A stretch of 64,000 nt of DNA from Adiantum capillus-veneris (taxonomy: Eukaryota; Streptophyta; Polypodiopsida; Polypodiales; Pteridaceae), in the NCBI GenBank assembly GCA_014529385.2, contig CM043947.1, positions 103,873,311 through 103,937,310 on the forward strand, written 5' to 3'. Both the position numbers and the translations under genes were made by a program. Of this stretch, positions 21,435 to 32,560 are shown one piece after another. The notes beneath the pieces are model-generated. The model was given only the letters and a program-made list of their open reading frames with translations, did no database searches and was not told the origin of the DNA. Positions within the stretch are counted from its first letter, which is position 1. Every line of letters starts with the position of its first letter.

Positions 21435-22420
21435 CTTTGAGTACTTAAGAGGAGAGCTATCAAAAATCAACAAACACCTATTCCCATCAACACTTTGGAA
21501 CCAAATAAAAGACTATGGGAATCACAAAATGATGCAATATCAACGGATGATGAATGATTGGATGGAATTGACATTTGCATCACAGTACAACTAGAAAATC
21601 ATAGCACAAATGCATTAGTAGATATCGGAGCTCGAATGAATGCAGTCAGTTATTCCACTTACAAGAAAGCTATGAAGCAATCTTTAGCATCGGGAATATC
21701 TGCTATCAAAGGATGCAACAAAACCCCAACATCGGCATTGGGAGTAGTTAACTTGAATGTGATAGTAAATTGATTTTCATGCCCTCATCAATTTGTATGC
21801 ATACCAAATGAACATATGAATGAAATGATGATTCTTGGAATCTCATGGATGTGAATGTACAAGGCAGTACCGGATTGGGGCATGAATTAACTCAAGCTAT
21901 CACTTAAAGGAGGACAACTCTTAGTTCCAATTGCACTGAGCAAAGAGGAATGGAAAAGAGGTCACATACAAAAGAAACCAGGGAATAATCAATCTACATC
22001 AACCTCTAGACAAGCAAATGCTACAAGCAGCATGCAAGGAGTCAGGCAGATTTGGGTACCAAAAGCACAAATCAAGGACAATCCGTCTCAAATTTGGGTG
22101 TCGAAAAACTCATCTAACATATTGAAGAAAGTTTCACATCTAACAACTCAAAGAGAAACATCTTTTAGAAAAGAAACTAGTTAAATCTCAAAAAACTCAA
22201 CCACAACAATTCATCAACAGAAAACCAAAATACCAATGGAGAGCTAAATTGCAGCAATCGTCATCATTGCTACCTACAGCTCAAGAAATCAGTGTTCCAA
22301 AGCATCCAGATGGTACAATCAAACAAAGAACACACAAATTACAAAAACTGCTATTTAGAAAACGGCAACAAGAAACCTCGACCACGAAAACTTCCCTGAT
22401 GAGTGTAAATAGTGTATAGA
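21435..22420 (+). pseudogene. Element A second retropepsin-like domain (PR2) and tail
   Basis: After a Lys/Gln-rich linker the frame reads STNALVDIGARMNAVSYSTY near 21600 and MMILGISWM near 21826. These are the two retropepsin signatures in the correct spacing. The active-site triplet is DIG here, DTG in B. The tail contains LPTAQEISVPKHPDGTIKQR near 22270, which also matches B. The stops sit at different positions from those in B. Confidence 0.75.
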
Positions 22421-22865
22421 CTAGCAAAAAATGCATCACCTTTTTGCTTATTTTCATTAACTTTTCTTGATATTGGAGCTTAAAACTAGAGAAATTCACC
22501 AAAAGTAATAAAATAGTATTTTTAATGGATTTTCTTAATTATTGACTTTTCAATTTGCATTTTTAGTGCATTTTATTATTTTCTTTGATTTTTTAATAAA
22601 CAAGATAAAAATTAATAATAAATAGCAAATGAGCTCAGATAGAGAAATTGAAGATACACTGATGAGCAAAAGAACAAGACAGACAAGCACAAAATTTTTC
22701 AATCAAAACAACAAACGGAAGCAGCAGGTCTAAATTAGGCCGCCAGGGCCTGTATTTGCAAATTCTTGTAGACTGAGCTAATGGAGACCAATTGAGAAAA
22801 TTTTTGAGTCTAATGTAGTGTTCACGGCCTATTAGGACTAATAGGGAAATCTGGATTTTTTTTGG
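22421..22865 (+). other. Element A spacer after pol, up to the B insertion
   Basis: AT-rich, non-coding. Together with 40430-40900 it forms roughly 900 bp that I cannot match to the corresponding place in B. It may be an insertion private to A or a deletion in B. Confidence 0.5.
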
Positions 22866-22870
22866 GGAAG
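22866..22870. repeat. Target site duplication of element B, left
   Basis: GGAAG directly before the LTR start TGTGGGACG; identical to 40425-40429. Confidence 0.9.
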
Positions 22871-23790
22871 TGTGGGACGCATGTCTAACCTCACCATCCT
22901 ATCTTATTGCAGTATTAGCGAGAACCACAATTAATTTGTCAAACCATGGGACGAAGCTAATTTGACTAGTGCATAGAGGCTACAAGAGGTTGTCAATATC
23001 TCAAAAAACAACTAACAACTCGTATCTAACTCAAGCTACACTCAAGTGACTGAAATCACCAAAAGCCAATCGCTCATCGGCAAGCAAATCACATCCGTTA
23101 AAGCATCAAATGACATCCAAACGTAATGAAACTTCTAGGACAAGTTTATATGACCTAAGCACACATGCCTATGGCCTCAAACCCCACTTTAGGTCAAGTT
23201 CCAAAATAGAAATTATTAACAGCAGTGGATTTTTGACCTAGTCGTTTTTGACCTAGAATGCATCTAAATGCTTAGCAATGATGCCCCAATACCCCACCTA
23301 TGCTTAGTTTTTGATTTAAAAGTGTAAATTCCTAGTTATGATGAAATTAGGCCGCGGGTCAGCAATGCCAAAAGCTACGAAGTACTGTGAATGGTTTACG
23401 TCAATGTGTAGAGCTCTTACCTGCGGTTGCAATGCAACAAACGCATTCCCAATGTGACAACCGGAGAGGGAGTAGGAGTGTGAGAAGGAGAGAAGTGAGC
23501 GCCGTTAGCTCACGCTATGTATTTCTTATCCAAAAACTTATAAAACACTTACAAAAATTGTCTTTTATACCTTAGCCAAGGTTTTTAAGTGGTCAAAACT
23601 AATAATCTGGAGTTCTACCAAAGCTGAGAATTGACTGGCTGATACAATCTGGAAGCTTGTAGCCCCGGCTCATTAATTACAAAGTTTACCAAGAAAATAG
23701 GAGTTACAATATTCCCGATTTATCAAAAAATATATATTTTTTACAAGGAGAACTCCGAAAAATGGTGTCCGCGTTAGCTTGCTGCTAACA
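22871..23790 (-). repeat. 3' LTR of element B, 920 bp
   Basis: Plus strand from TGTGGGACGCATGTC to GCTTGCTGCTAACA, so the minus-strand LTR is TGTTAGCAGC...GTCCCACA. It pairs with 39516-40424. A TATA-like TATAAAAG lies on the minus strand near 23566. Confidence 0.93.
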
Positions 23791-23799
23791 TTCCCCCCC
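23791..23799 (-). promoter_or_regulatory. Polypurine tract of element B
   Basis: The minus strand reads AGGGGGGGAA immediately before the LTR start TGTTAGC. Element A has a comparable tract at 54109-54122. Confidence 0.85.
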
Positions 23800-23829
23800 T
23801 CGTCGCCTATGTCATCCCTTGACACAGTT

Positions 23830-26800
23830 TTATGGGTTGAAGTAGTCTTCGGGTTGACGGTGGGCGAGGCGGTCTTTAAGTGCTTCCAGTGCCTTTTGGT
23901 ATCTGATTCTTCGTTCTTTGTCAGGCACTTGCAAAAATTGCATGGTGACTTGATTCTTCGGTTCCACCGCTGAGTAGCCTATAAACCTGGATGTGAGGTT
24001 GCTTATCACCGGCGCAAATATCTTCATTCTCCAGGTGAAGAATCCAGTGTAGAATGCGTCTTCAAAGGCTAGCATATTATGCGAGGGCAGAAACATGCAT
24101 CTGGCATAGAATTCGTAAAGGATTTCTTCTAAAGGTTGCCCACTCAGATCGTAACATAAGCCTTTGTTTCCTTCCAAGAATGAGAGCCATGGGTCCTCAG
24201 GCTCATTGAAAACTTGTATGCATGTGAGTAGCATCCTGCAGATCTTATATAACATTGCACAGGAGAGATCTGGCAGACTCTTGAAGAATCACATGGCGCC
24301 CGTTAGGGTTTTCACCATGTATTCCTCTGTTGCTTGGCCTCTCTCTAGAGCTGGCAGCTTGGGGAAATTGAGCCAAGTTGGCCTCTTCTTCTGAAGTGCT
24401 TCATGCGCTTGCCATGTCCTTACTCTGGGTACAAGAAAAAATGTTGGATTTCTTTGTAAGGCTACAGGTGCTCTTGTGAACAGAATCAGGTATCTCGGAT
24501 TCTTGTTCAACCAACTTAACCGCCACTTTGGGTGGTCTTTATCTGCGCCATCTTTTTGCATATCCTTGTACAACCTTTCTTTTACCTGTAAAGGTTCTAC
24601 TTTGCTGAGAGGGTACGGCAGGGATAGTTGGTGCCATTGAGCGTTGATTTGATTGGGAGTGAGTTGAGTGACGTTGAGAATGTATAAAACTCTCAACTCC
24701 CAATCCATAGTGGCCTACACTGCTAATCCACCTCTAAGGTGATCTTCTCTTTCAGTGCGTCTTCTTCAGCTTTTGATAGCTGGACCATTGGCACTGTATC
24801 GGCATCTGTGATGTGAATTTGAAAATCTTCATCACTACTCGGCTCTGCTATGGACAATGTCTCAAACTCAACAAATGAGACCGAGGGGATGTCTATTTGT
24901 GGCAGCTCCGAAGTGCCTACCTCTTCTTGTGTGTCTGGCTTTCCATCTCTGAGGAGCTGATTTATGCACTTGAGTTCTGCTATCTCCTTTAGGAGCTCCT
25001 CCTCTCTTTGAACCTTCATCAGTGCCAAGTCTCTGTGCTGTGACTGTTTAAGCTTTAATTCCAGTTCTAAGTCCTTGTTTTTCTTTTCAAGTGCCTTGTA
25101 CACTTCATCAATTCCCTTGATCAAGGCCACGGCTGGGTTTTGCTTTGATTTTCCGTAAGAAAATGGCATCATTGATTCTCTGTTCAGAATATTGCAGGGA
25201 AGCATTGGCAACATCTAACTGCACTTGACTTTTCTGAGCTGACAGAGAGTCCGTAAGAAGTTCATTCATGACTTCTGTCAGCTGCTCGCCTTTTACCTTG
25301 CAGGCATCAGATAATTTGGTGAGGAGGTCACCTAACTCCTCCATTTCTTTTTGTTGTTTATCCCTGGCTATCTGATGCTGTTCTGCTTCTGCCTTCAACT
25401 GTTGCACTTTCCTTTGGAGATCACTGATGATAATCATACTGTCTTCGGGCTCTCCTTGAAGAGCGTCGATCACCATTTCTAATTCCTTGGCCTTTGTGCT
25501 GCGGTTCAAAGCTACTGAACGGAGTCTCTCTGTCATTTCCTGCATCTTGCATGCATATTCATTGACCTGTATTATAACTTCATCATTTGACTGCCACTCC
25601 TCATGTCTTGCCAACTAGGATGTGCTGCAGCCTCATGTGTTGCTTCTTGCTGCGTCGTAATTGCTGGTGGTTTTGTGGAGGTAGATGGTCGTTCTTTTTC
25701 CTGGCCATCCTAAGGCTTTGATGCCTCGGCAATTTCTGGCTGAGTAGAAGTAGATGGTGTGGTCTCAACCCTTACTGTCTCTTCAGGTGCTGGCCTTTCT
25801 GCCTTCTCTGGCTCGGGCTCTGTCTCATGTGTAGTGGTAGGCTCTTTTTCTATATCTACTTCCTTATCAGTTTCTTCCTTCGGCTTTTGAGTCTCTTCTG
25901 CTACCTACTACAGTTCTGGCTCGGTTTCTTTTTCCTCATGTCCGTCGGTGTGGTCAACTTTTTGTGTAGATTCTATTCGTTGGGTGGACTCAGAACCTTT
26001 CTCTTTTTCAGTCTGTGCTTCTTCATTGGTACCTTTGCCTGGTGGTGATGGTGGTGGGCTAGGTATGGGATGGTCCTGTTGTTCCAGAGGCAGTGAGGTG
26101 GGTTGGGGAGATCCCTGTCTTTGCTCTTGTGTATCCGTTTCCTCAGCTTTCTTTGCCGCTTCTTCTACCTCTTTCAGCTTTAGGGCTTCGGCCTCTTGGT
26201 ACATTCTTTCTAAATAAGCTGTTGGATCATTTGCCTTTTGTTCGAGGTCCTTTCAGTCCTTCTCTGGGTCCTTTCCTTGTGCTTGTCTACTACGCTGGTA
26301 AGCCTGTTTTTCTCATTCAAAACGCGCTTGTTTTTTACCTAGCTCCTCTTGGTGGACAGCCACAACTTTCCTCTTCATCTCTTCCCTCCGAGCTCTCTTT
26401 TCTTCATTGTTAGAGCTCTCGTTGTTGTGCCACTCTGGTGAGCTGCTAGCTGACTCATCATCTGATTTATTTGACCTTTTACCCGACCTTTTAGCTCGTG
26501 GAGAGGGTTGTGTTGCCAAGATCCATGTATTTTAATCAGGGGCAGGCGATAGGTTGTCGACCATGCTAATGGCATAATAGGCTATTCTAGTCAACACTTC
26601 TGGCACGCCCAAGTATGTGATTTTCCCCTCCTTCTTGGTGCCCTTCAAGGTTGTCAAGACATACGGCACGTGGTCCACAGGCTGCCTTGTTGTTGACTTA
26701 AGAACCTGAGTGAAGGTGGTGGCCACTACGTGATTTGGTGTAGTATACCTTAGTGGACTTTTTGCCAGAAAATGAAAGTGTTGATGGTACAAACGGGCTA

Positions 26801-27351
26801 GCTCTTCCACCTGTTTGTGGATAAGATCGATGATTGTAGCCGTGGTTGTCTCCTTGGTAAACGTGCCTACGGTTTTCCTGTCTCTTTCCCGCATGGTCAT
26901 TCCTTCAGTGGGCAATTTGAGTGCCTCTACCACTATCTCTTTGGTGATTACTACCTCGACCTTGTTCCATTGGGTGTCGGATATTTGTGCGGTTCCGTCC
27001 TCTTTGATGGTGGATAGAAGCTCGTAAGCTTTCTAAAAGTCCACTCCGTAAGGCTCTTGTTCGTAGAAATGCCTAAGCCCCAACCTGCGGTTAGCCTCTG
27101 TGGTTTTTGGCTTGGCAGCTACATCATAGACCTCTTTAGGCAGGAGTTGCAACTCCACCTGATGCCCTTCTTCACTTTTGAACCTGCCAGTGAAGACCGT
27201 AGCGTGGTGCTCTTCTAGCTGTTCTTTAGAAAGGTAGAATGCCCGTGCTGCTTTAACTGACTCAGGGTCCAGTTGATACGCAAGCAGTTCTTATAATTTC
27301 TCTTTTTGGTTTAGCTTCTTCTTGGCCCTCTCCGCGCTGCTTGCATTGCTC
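23830..27351 (-). pseudogene. Element B 3' ORF, ~1,170 codons, coiled-coil protein
   Basis: Pieces in order: N-terminal part (27351-26520) with VELQLLPKEVYDV, VITKEIVVEALKLPTEGMTM and THQ-type helical text around HQHFHFL. This layout loosely recalls the plant transposon protein domain found in Athila-type ORFs (inference). Next is a Lys/Glu/Ser-rich then Pro/Glu-rich low-complexity stretch (26519-25620). Then comes a long coiled coil (25614-24723: ELGDLLTKLSDACKVKGEQL, LELELKLKQSQHRDLALMKV). The C-terminal domain (24708-23830) is rich in Trp and Leu and ends EDYFNP. I see no signal peptide or membrane segment, so an envelope role is unsupported. Stops and shifts break it into about eight frames. 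Element A carries the same protein. It ends 30 nt before the purine tract. Confidence 0.78.
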
Positions 27352-28375
27352 CTGTTCAGTGAATAGAGTGCAAAGTTAGCAAATTTGTCGGATTTTTCTT
27401 TGGAATGTCCTTTTAGACTGAAATGCTGATAATCTGGTCCAAATTGCTTCAAATCAACTTTTGAACAAGCAAAGATGCATAAAATCATGCAAGGAACAAA
27501 ACTGTATGGTCAAAACAAAATTTTGCAACCAAAGTAAATAATCGCGATTATTTACAGCTGAGGAAAATTTCCAACTTTTTGCAAACTTGGCTTTATAGGC
27601 TTGAAGTATATACCAAATACATGCTCTGAGTGAATTATGAGCTCATTTGGATGCACATGTTGAAAATGGTACCATATTTTGGCTTTAGGTCTCTGAAACA
27701 GTAGATATAAAGGAAATTTTAGATTTTGAACTCCAAATTGATTCAAAGTTGGCTAGTGGGCTTAGCAAAACATGTACTTTGGATGTATGATGGCCAAATA
27801 TCAAAATTCCCCAATTTTGGCCAAAAAGTAAATAATTGCAATTATTAACTTTTCTTTCAAAATTGACATTTTTAGGTACAAATTGATTCTAGGCATGGTA
27901 TAGACCTTGGGTATGAGATATGAGGTGATTTGGATCAAGAAAGTTATTCATAACCCAAATTTTGGCTTGAGACTTCTTTGCATTTTTTGGCAATTTTACA
28001 AGTAATGGGTGGTCATTTTGGCTCATACTTGATTTTTGCCATGTAATAGGTGTGTACACATGATATGTGAGGTGATTTGACAATTTCCAAGCAAAACTCA
28101 TGCAAAAGTTAATAATCACGATTATTAACTTCAGTGACAAAAACTTTGCAAAACCCACAAATTTTGACCTAGACATGTTTCATACACCTAATACAAGTCC
28201 TAAATTGAATTTGGTCAAGTTTGGTCATGCCGACATCACTTTGTGGTCTATCGACTCTGAAATCACCATTTTTTGTGATTATAGTGTCTGTTGGGTTGGT
28301 CAGTCAACTTTGAGGCTTTGGACTTGTCCGTAACATAGTCCTGAAGCTACCTATCCAATTCTGGCTCATTTGGAG
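27352..28375 (-). other. Element B spacer between pol and the 3' ORF, with palindrome array
   Basis: Non-coding. It contains three 22-bp palindromes at 27534-27555, 27828-27849 and 28108-28129, spaced 294 and 280 bp. At its 3' end (minus strand) a CTAAC box at 27379-27375 stands in a 28-nt block that ends in AG at 27352. This looks like a branch point and splice acceptor for the 3' ORF. Confidence 0.7.
27534..28129. repeat. Palindrome array 1 of element B
   Basis: Three copies of a dyad of the form GTAAATAATCGCGATTATTT plus AC: 27534 (perfect), 27828 (GTAAATAATTGCAATTATTA plus AC) and 28108 (GTTAATAATCACGATTATTA plus AC). The sequence between dyads shows weak shared motifs such as GTGGGCTTA with array 2. 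Confidence 0.85.
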
Positions 28376-29620
28376 TCAGTTTGGCCTCGTATATTGAATT
28401 TGACCCTTTGTAACCTTCGAGATGTTTTCTGCTTTTCGAGGGCTTTGCTTGATGGATTTCACCAAAATATGTTGTGCAAGAGTTGGGTCTTGAGTAATTA
28501 ACTCAAGGGTTTTCAATGTCGAGGTTTGCTGTTGATGTCTTTCAAAGAGCAAATATTGCAGCTTTTGTGCTCTCTGTTTGATTGTACCATCAAGGTGATT
28601 TAGCACGCTGATTGCTTGAGCTGTTGGTAGCACTTTCGATTGTTGTCGAGATTTTCTCTTCATTGGTAATTCAGTCGGCTTGGTGCTGCATGGTGTGGTG
28701 GAGTCTGTTGAGACTTAACTCGCCACTGCTTGATTGGTTTCACGGTTTGTGGAGAAGATAAGTGCTCCTTTTTCTTCCAAAACCTTTTCCTGTTAGGTTC
28801 CTTGCTCGGAGATACTCGATTCTATGTTCAAATACATGGAACCTTCTTTTGTTTCTTCAGGGAAGTTTTAGGCACCCAGAGCTGAATCGGTTTATCCTTA
28901 AGTTGTGCTTTTGGTACCCAAACCAGCCTGACTCCTTGCATGCTACATGTAGCATTTGATTGTCGAGGGGATGGAGAAGATTGGCTTCGTGGATTGGTCT
29001 GTTGATTGCTTCTTTTCCATTCCTCCTTGCTTGGTGCAATTGGAACAATGAGTTTCCCACCTTTAGGTGATAGTTTTAGTTGATTCGTATCCCAATTTGG
29101 TACTGCTTTGTATGTACGCATCCAGGGAATTCCAAGAATCATTGTCTCATTCATGTGTTCATCTGGAAAGCATACAAACTGATGAGGACATGAACATCCA
29201 TGTACTACCACGTTCAAGTTGATTACTCCCAATGTTGGAGTTGGATTCTTGTTGCATCCTTTGATTGTCACTATTCCTGTTGTCAATGCTTGACTTGTTG
29301 CCTTCTTGTATGTGGAATAACTGACTGCATTCACTCTAGCTCCTGTGTCTACCAAAGCATTGGTGCTATGATTGTTGAGCTGTACTTTGATGCGCAAATC
29401 CATTCCATCTAACCAGTCGTCATTTGTTAAAACTGCATCTTTAGGTAATTCTTATTGTTGATCATCTATTTCCAAAGTGTTGATGGGAATCGGTATTTGT
29501 TGGTTCTTGAGAGCAGCTTTATGCTTGAGTACCCGAAGTCTAGCTTCCTCTTGGGCTTCATCAATAACCTGCTTTCACTTGATCTTCCTTTGTTTGGATG
29601 CATGCATTCTCTCTAGCAAT
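28376..29620 (-). pseudogene. Element B second retropepsin-like domain (PR2) and pol tail
   Basis: Downstream of integrase the frame (29403-28828) reads NALVDTGARVNAVSYSTY, with DTG active site, and then ETMILGIPWMRTYKAVPNW, the second retropepsin signature. A Gln/Ser/Pro-rich tail follows with two WVPK repeats (RLVWVPKAQLKDKP, QLWVPKTSLKKQ). The last piece (28663-28376) holds VLPTAQAISVLNHLDGTIKQ. A stop near 29455 and others break the link to integrase, but all align with element A. This is separate from PR1 at 33830-34024 and so would be a second protease in one element. Confidence 0.8.
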
Positions 29621-31140
29621 TCATTGGTTAGTGGCAAATTGTATTTCTTTAAACGACATCCACTAATCCAATTAGCCATTGGTTCACCATCTAGGTTGGA
29701 CAATTTTACTACTCCACTTGGAGATACATCTTCAATGATAAATGATCCGTTTCCCTTTTTCTTAAACTTGGGAATGTGTTGCTTAAGGGAATAGACTAGA
29801 ACTAAGTCCCCTTTCTTGAAAATTTTTGTGATTAAGTGAGAATCAAAAACTATTTTTGTTTCCGCTTTTGTGCATAGATATGAGCTACAACAGTTAGTCT
29901 TTGATCGTCTAGCTTTTCCAAATCTTCAAGTCTTTCTGACAATTCATGTCCAATCCACTCAAGATTCTGTGCTACCCTTAATGTCAGCAATAGAAATTCT
30001 ATTGGCAGTATGGCATCAAGACCATAAACAAGGTTAAAGGGTGTAGCATTTAGAGCTGTTTTGAATGAAACTCGATAAGCCCATAGAGCAGCATGGAGAT
30101 TCATTTCCCAGTCTGTCCTTCCTGAACTAACCACTTTGGTGAGTGCTGAGCTGAGAATTTTATTCGTATGCTCAACTTGTCCGTTTGCTTGTGGGTGATA
30201 GGGAGCTGATTTTTTATGTTTGACCATAAACTCATTAAGAAAATACTCTATTACCTCATTGAGGACATGAGTTCCCCGATCACTGACAATCTCTATTGGC
30301 AGTCCATATCTCGTGAATACATACTCATATAAGAATGCAACAGTGGTTTGGCATCATTCTTTTGAGTCACTTTAGCCTCGGCCCACTTGGTTAAATAGTC
30401 CGTAGCTACAATGATATATTGAGCTTGGGTTCTATAAGCAGGTGGCTGTATCGATTCAAAAAAATCTAGACCCCATTTTGCGAAGGCTCTAGCCCCCATC
30501 ATTGGTCTTAAAGGCATGCTCTCTACCGGTGTTGGCATTTTTACTCGTTGACAAGCATCACACCTTCGAACATATTCTTTGGCATCTGCAAAAAGTGTTG
30601 GCCACCATATGCCTGCCATCAAGATTGCTCTTGCTGTGGTCTCACTAGAAAAGTGACCTCCAGTTAATCCAACATGTGCTTGTTCTATAATTGGAATGTA
30701 CTCATTTTCATTTGCACAAAGATTCAAATGTTGATCTTTACCTCTCCGATACAATTGGTTCCCAATAGGTGCATAGTCTCTTGCTTCAGTTTCAATTGCT
30801 CTTTGACGGTGTTTACTCATATCCTCAGGAAATGTTCGGCTCGATAAGTAAGTAACCAGATAATTACTCCACTTAGGAACACGTGACATTTGAAACAATG
30901 TTACATGAGGAATGGGTGCTTGTTTTTGACATTGAGGGCAATCAAAAGATCTAACACCTCTCCTCATAGTCGGCCAAAATACTCCAAGTCTCAAGATTCA
31001 TTGCATAGTTTGGTCTTCCGCAAAGTGAAGCCCTACTATGGTAACATGTGCTTGACTTAGGTAGTGTTCTTTTTCTTCAGGGTTAATGCATAAAAGAAAT
31101 ATCCCATCCCGATTTCCTTTATATAGCCTTCCAACTAGTA
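29621..31140 (-). pseudogene. Element B integrase with two HHCC modules
   Basis: Module 1 (about 31060-30900): AHVTIVGLHFAEDQTMQ, FWPTMRRGV, CPQCQKQ. Module 2 (about 30690-30545): AHVGLTGGHFSSETTARAI, WWPTLFADAKEYVRRCDACQ. Catalytic core: KWGLDFFESIQPP, VATDYLTKWAEAK, EIVSDRGTHVLNEV and YHPQANGQVEHTNKI, so D, D and E are present. The C-terminal part (30227-29850) has LWAYRVSFKTALNATPFNLV and a basic region. A frameshift near 30295 and an in-frame stop near 29850 occur. Confidence 0.88.
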
Positions 31141-31620
31141 ATTGATACATAGCCGATTACTCGATTAAATCAATTGTGATAGGAAGTGGTATTTGTGAAT
31201 CCACTTGAGCTATTGTCATCAATGACACAATGTTTTCCGACCATCTAGGTATCGTTTCCATGGAGAACAAATAGGCATATGGTAAATCATCGTCTACCCC
31301 TTTAGGTAATTCCCTTGAAACAATCCTTGACAAATGATCTACTCGTTGATGTGTAGTGCTTTTTTTTACAACCACAGTGAAATCAAATTCGAGAAGAATG
31401 ATGAACCATCTCACGATTCTCTCTGTGTTGCATGGCTTGTTGACCAAATACAACAAATCTTGGTGGTCCACAAAGAACACAAAATTGTTGGCTAATAGGT
31501 AATGTCTATACTTTTTAACGGCATAGATCATTCCTAGTCCTTCTCTTTCGGTGGTGGTGTAATGCTTTTATGCCATGTTCAATTATCAACTAGCATAAGA
31601 AATAGGAAAGTCAAATTTTC
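31141..31620 (-). pseudogene. Element B RNase H
   Basis: VDASNFAIGCILAHQPGDGK leads in from the RT frame. Then come ERE-type and MIYAVKKYRHYLLANNFVFF, FVDHQDLLYLVNKPCNTE and THQRVDHLSRIVS. It cleaves the RNA of RNA/DNA hybrids in the family. A TAG lies near 31570 between the two halves. Confidence 0.85.
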
Positions 31621-32560
31621 CATCTCCTGGTTGGTGGGCTAGTATACAACCAATAGCAAAGTTTGAAGCATCTACATGTACGTGGAATACCTTATCCCAA
31701 TCTAGTGCTTTCAATATTGGAGCTAAGGTGAGAGCTTGCTTAAGCTTCATGAAGGATTCTTCACATGCTTTGGTCCATTCAAAGTGCGTAATCAAGCTAT
31801 ACATTGGTTTTGAAATTATAGCATACATGTAGATAGACCGTCGGTAATATCCATAATGTCCCATGAAGGCTTGTATCCCCTTGACTGTTGTTGGTCTAGG
31901 CAAATCAGCAATGACATGAATCTTCTCAATATCAGTAGCTATGCCATTTTTAGACACTATATGTTCAAGAGTTTTCCCTTGTCTTCCCATGAATGTGCAC
32001 TTTTCAAGATTTAAGCAAATCCTATAAAGTCTACATTTCTCAAATACCTTTTTGAGGTGTTGAAAACGATCAGCCCGGATTGATGAATGTACACATAGAT
32101 CATCCATGTATACTTCTAAGAATTTCCAAAGATACTCTTTGAAATCATGGCTCATCAACCTCTGAAATGTGGCTGGAGCATTAGTTAACCCAAATGGCAT
32201 AACCCGATAGGCAAATATAGCCCATTCTGTTGCAAAAGCAGTTTTATGCTGATCTTTTGGGTCAACCAAAAGTTGATTTTATCCCGAAAAGACGTCTAAG
32301 AAGCCGTAAGATTCTTTTCCTGCCACTCGTTCTAAAACATGCTCAACTATTGGAAGAGGAAATTTGTCTCTAATGGTAGCTGCATCCACCTTTTTTAGAT
32401 TAACACACACTCGTAATTTCCCATTCTTCTTAGGTACTACCACAATTGGAGACACCCAATCTGTGTGTTCAATTTCGTAAATGAATTCAACTTCCTTTAG
32501 TTTCTCAATCTCTTCTTTGATCTTCCTGGAAAATGTTTCGTTTTAAGTGTATGGTCTCTG
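31586..32560 (-). pseudogene. Element B reverse transcriptase
   Basis: WVSPIVVVPKKNGKLRVCVN (around 32440) is followed by VDAATIRDKFPLPIVEHVLE. Then come VDPKDQHKTAFATEWAIFAY, VMPFGLTNAPATFQRLMSHD and the catalytic EVYMDDLCVHSS. Thumb motifs are IVSKNGIATDIEKI and IQAFMGHYGYYRRSIYMYAI. The YMDD box is intact. A stop near 32281 and a shift near 32545 interrupt it. Confidence 0.92.

Larger units (their letters stand above)
16284..22870 (+). mobile_element. Element A, 5' segment (large Athila-like gypsy family)
   Basis: Plus-strand homologue of element B, starting within the gag-protease linker (SGISKPITLKTLPSYL, matching B). It runs through PR1, RT, RNase H, integrase and the second protease-like domain. 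The 5' LTR, primer site and gag are missing. It is interrupted at 22870 by B; the continuation is at 40425-55113. The coding parts are more decayed than those of B. Confidence 0.88.

Noticed and set aside
25827-26413. Hydrophobic plus-strand frames suggesting a membrane protein
   Set aside because: They are antisense to the Glu/Pro-rich part of the B 3' ORF; the hydrophobic look comes from the complement of acidic codons.
23830-27351. Retroviral-type envelope gene
   Set aside because: The position is env-like, but I see no signal peptide, cleavage site or membrane span; the protein is coiled-coil and low complexity.
27534-28129. CRISPR-like array
   Set aside because: The repeats are 22-bp palindromes 280-294 bp apart in a plant retroelement; spacer length and context exclude CRISPR.
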